DNA of 9,503 nucleotides from positions 1 through 9,503 of the forward strand of contig JAFNAU010000111.1 in NCBI GenBank assembly GCA_017860335.1, given 5' to 3'. Of this stretch, positions 8,956-9,503 are shown piece after piece. Position numbers and translations under genes: made by a program. The stretch comes from Bacteroidota bacterium. Lineage in GTDB: Bacteria; Bacteroidota; Bacteroidia; Bacteroidales; Paludibacteraceae. Every line of letters starts with the position of its first letter. Position 1 is the stretch's first letter. The notes beneath the pieces were generated by a model. The model had not been told where the DNA came from. It worked only from the letters and a program-made list of their open reading frames with translations, and made no database searches.

Positions 8956-9503
8956 ATGAAGAGGTCGTTGTGTTATATTGTTTATTACTTTTTATTGGTG
9001 ATGGGTCTTCAAGCTCAATGTGCGCCTGATTTTGTTTTGAGAACAAATGAAACCGGAACGGAACAAAACCGGATTTATCAAACAGCTTTTCGGATAAAAA
9101 TATTAAACTGATTGTAGGTACGTATGGTAAAAGCGCGTATGTTGATCAGTTGGTCAAGGACGGGAAAATTACTAAAAACGACTTACAGGGTAAACGTGAA
9201 AAATTCATTATCCAAACCCTTGAAAATCCATTTGAAGGAACAGATAAAGCCTTAGTGATTGCCGGAAGCGATATGCGAGGAACCATTTACGGCATCTATG
9301 AGTTATCCCGTCAGATCGGTATTTCACCCTGGTATTTCTGGGCAGATGTTCCGGTAGTAAAATCAGAAAATTTATACATAAAAAGAGGAAAATACACTGC
9401 CGGCGAGCCAGCTGTGCGTTACCGTGGTATTTTTCTCAACGATGAAGCTCCGGCACTTTCAGGCTGGTCGAAAGCCACTTTCGGAGGTTTCAATCATCTC
9501 TTC
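8956..9503 (+). CDS. GH115 xylan alpha-1,2-glucuronidase, 5' part only, frameshifted near the N-terminus
   Basis: GH115 enzymes remove (4-O-methyl)glucuronic acid from xylan. The ATG at 8956 opens a signal peptide (about 20 residues, GLQA-Q), then CAPDFVLRTNETGT, but this frame stops at 9109-9111 after 51 codons. The family sequence continues in another frame, open from 9051 to the window end: KLIVGTYGKSAYVDQLVKDG, then GSDMRGTIYGIYELSRQIG, SPWYFWADVPV, and YRGIFLNDEAPALSGW. This is the typical GH115 N-terminal domain and the start of the catalytic domain. Removing one copy of a doubled GGAAC (9055-9064) restores a single frame reading TGTKPDLSNSFSDKN. The linker before IVGTYGKS is also about 25-30 residues shorter than I expect for the family, so a deletion is likely. 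It could be a pseudogene or a sequencing or assembly error. The first in-frame ATG after the break is at 9273, inside the conserved domain, so a restart there is unlikely to give a working secreted enzyme. Confidence 0.85.
9055..9064 (+). repeat. Tandem GGAAC GGAAC at the frame break
   Basis: Two adjacent GGAAC copies (9055-9059 and 9060-9064) sit exactly where the signal-peptide frame and the GH115 body frame must be joined. Deleting one copy fuses them. The surrounding DNA also contains an imperfect direct repeat, GAACAAATGAAACCGG (9041-9056) and GAACAAAACCGG (9061-9072), which could favour slippage, deletion or misassembly. Confidence 0.6.

Noticed and set aside
9051..9111. Programmed ribosomal frameshift as the explanation for the GH115 frame change
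   Set aside because: There is no slippery heptamer with a downstream structure. A doubled GGAAC and a shortened linker point to mutation or assembly error instead.

Overview
This window looks like one end of a polysaccharide utilization locus (PUL) from a member of the Bacteroidota, probably Bacteroidales-like. The evidence is a divergent hybrid two-component-type sensor, a SusC/SusD pair, a glycoside hydrolase gene, A-rich leaders without Shine-Dalgarno sequences, and promoter matches of the Bacteroides type (TAnnTTTG). The sequence does not allow a genus to be named.

Layout: (1) 1-3074, minus strand: a large sensor gene with a signal peptide, about 13 beta-propeller blade motifs, a Y_Y_Y domain, one membrane helix, and histidine kinase HisKA and HATPase domains. 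It runs off the left edge before any receiver and AraC-type DNA-binding domains. (2) 3075-3677: a 603-base AT-rich divergent control region with candidate promoters in both directions and scattered GTTACAA/TTGTAAC motifs. (3) 3678-6794, plus: a complete SusC-family TonB-dependent transporter. (4) 6817-8784, plus: its SusD-family lipoprotein partner, 22 bases downstream. (5) 8792-8845: a strong intrinsic terminator with a 17-bp perfect stem. (6) 8956-9503, plus: the 5' end of a GH115-type alpha-glucuronidase gene running off the right edge. Its reading frame is broken near the N-terminus.

How it works together (inferred from the family): SusD captures glycan at the cell surface and SusC imports it with TonB energy. 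The sensor samples oligosaccharides in the periplasm and activates the divergent susCD promoter. GH115 removes (4-O-methyl)glucuronic acid side chains, which suggests glucuronoxylan or a similar glucuronic-acid-decorated glycan as the target.

The overall system is of a well-known type; I see no clearly new system. The points most worth a second look are the damaged GH115 start (a frameshift plus an apparently missing stretch of roughly 25-30 residues), the terminator separating susCD from the enzyme gene, and the motif cluster in the divergent control region.
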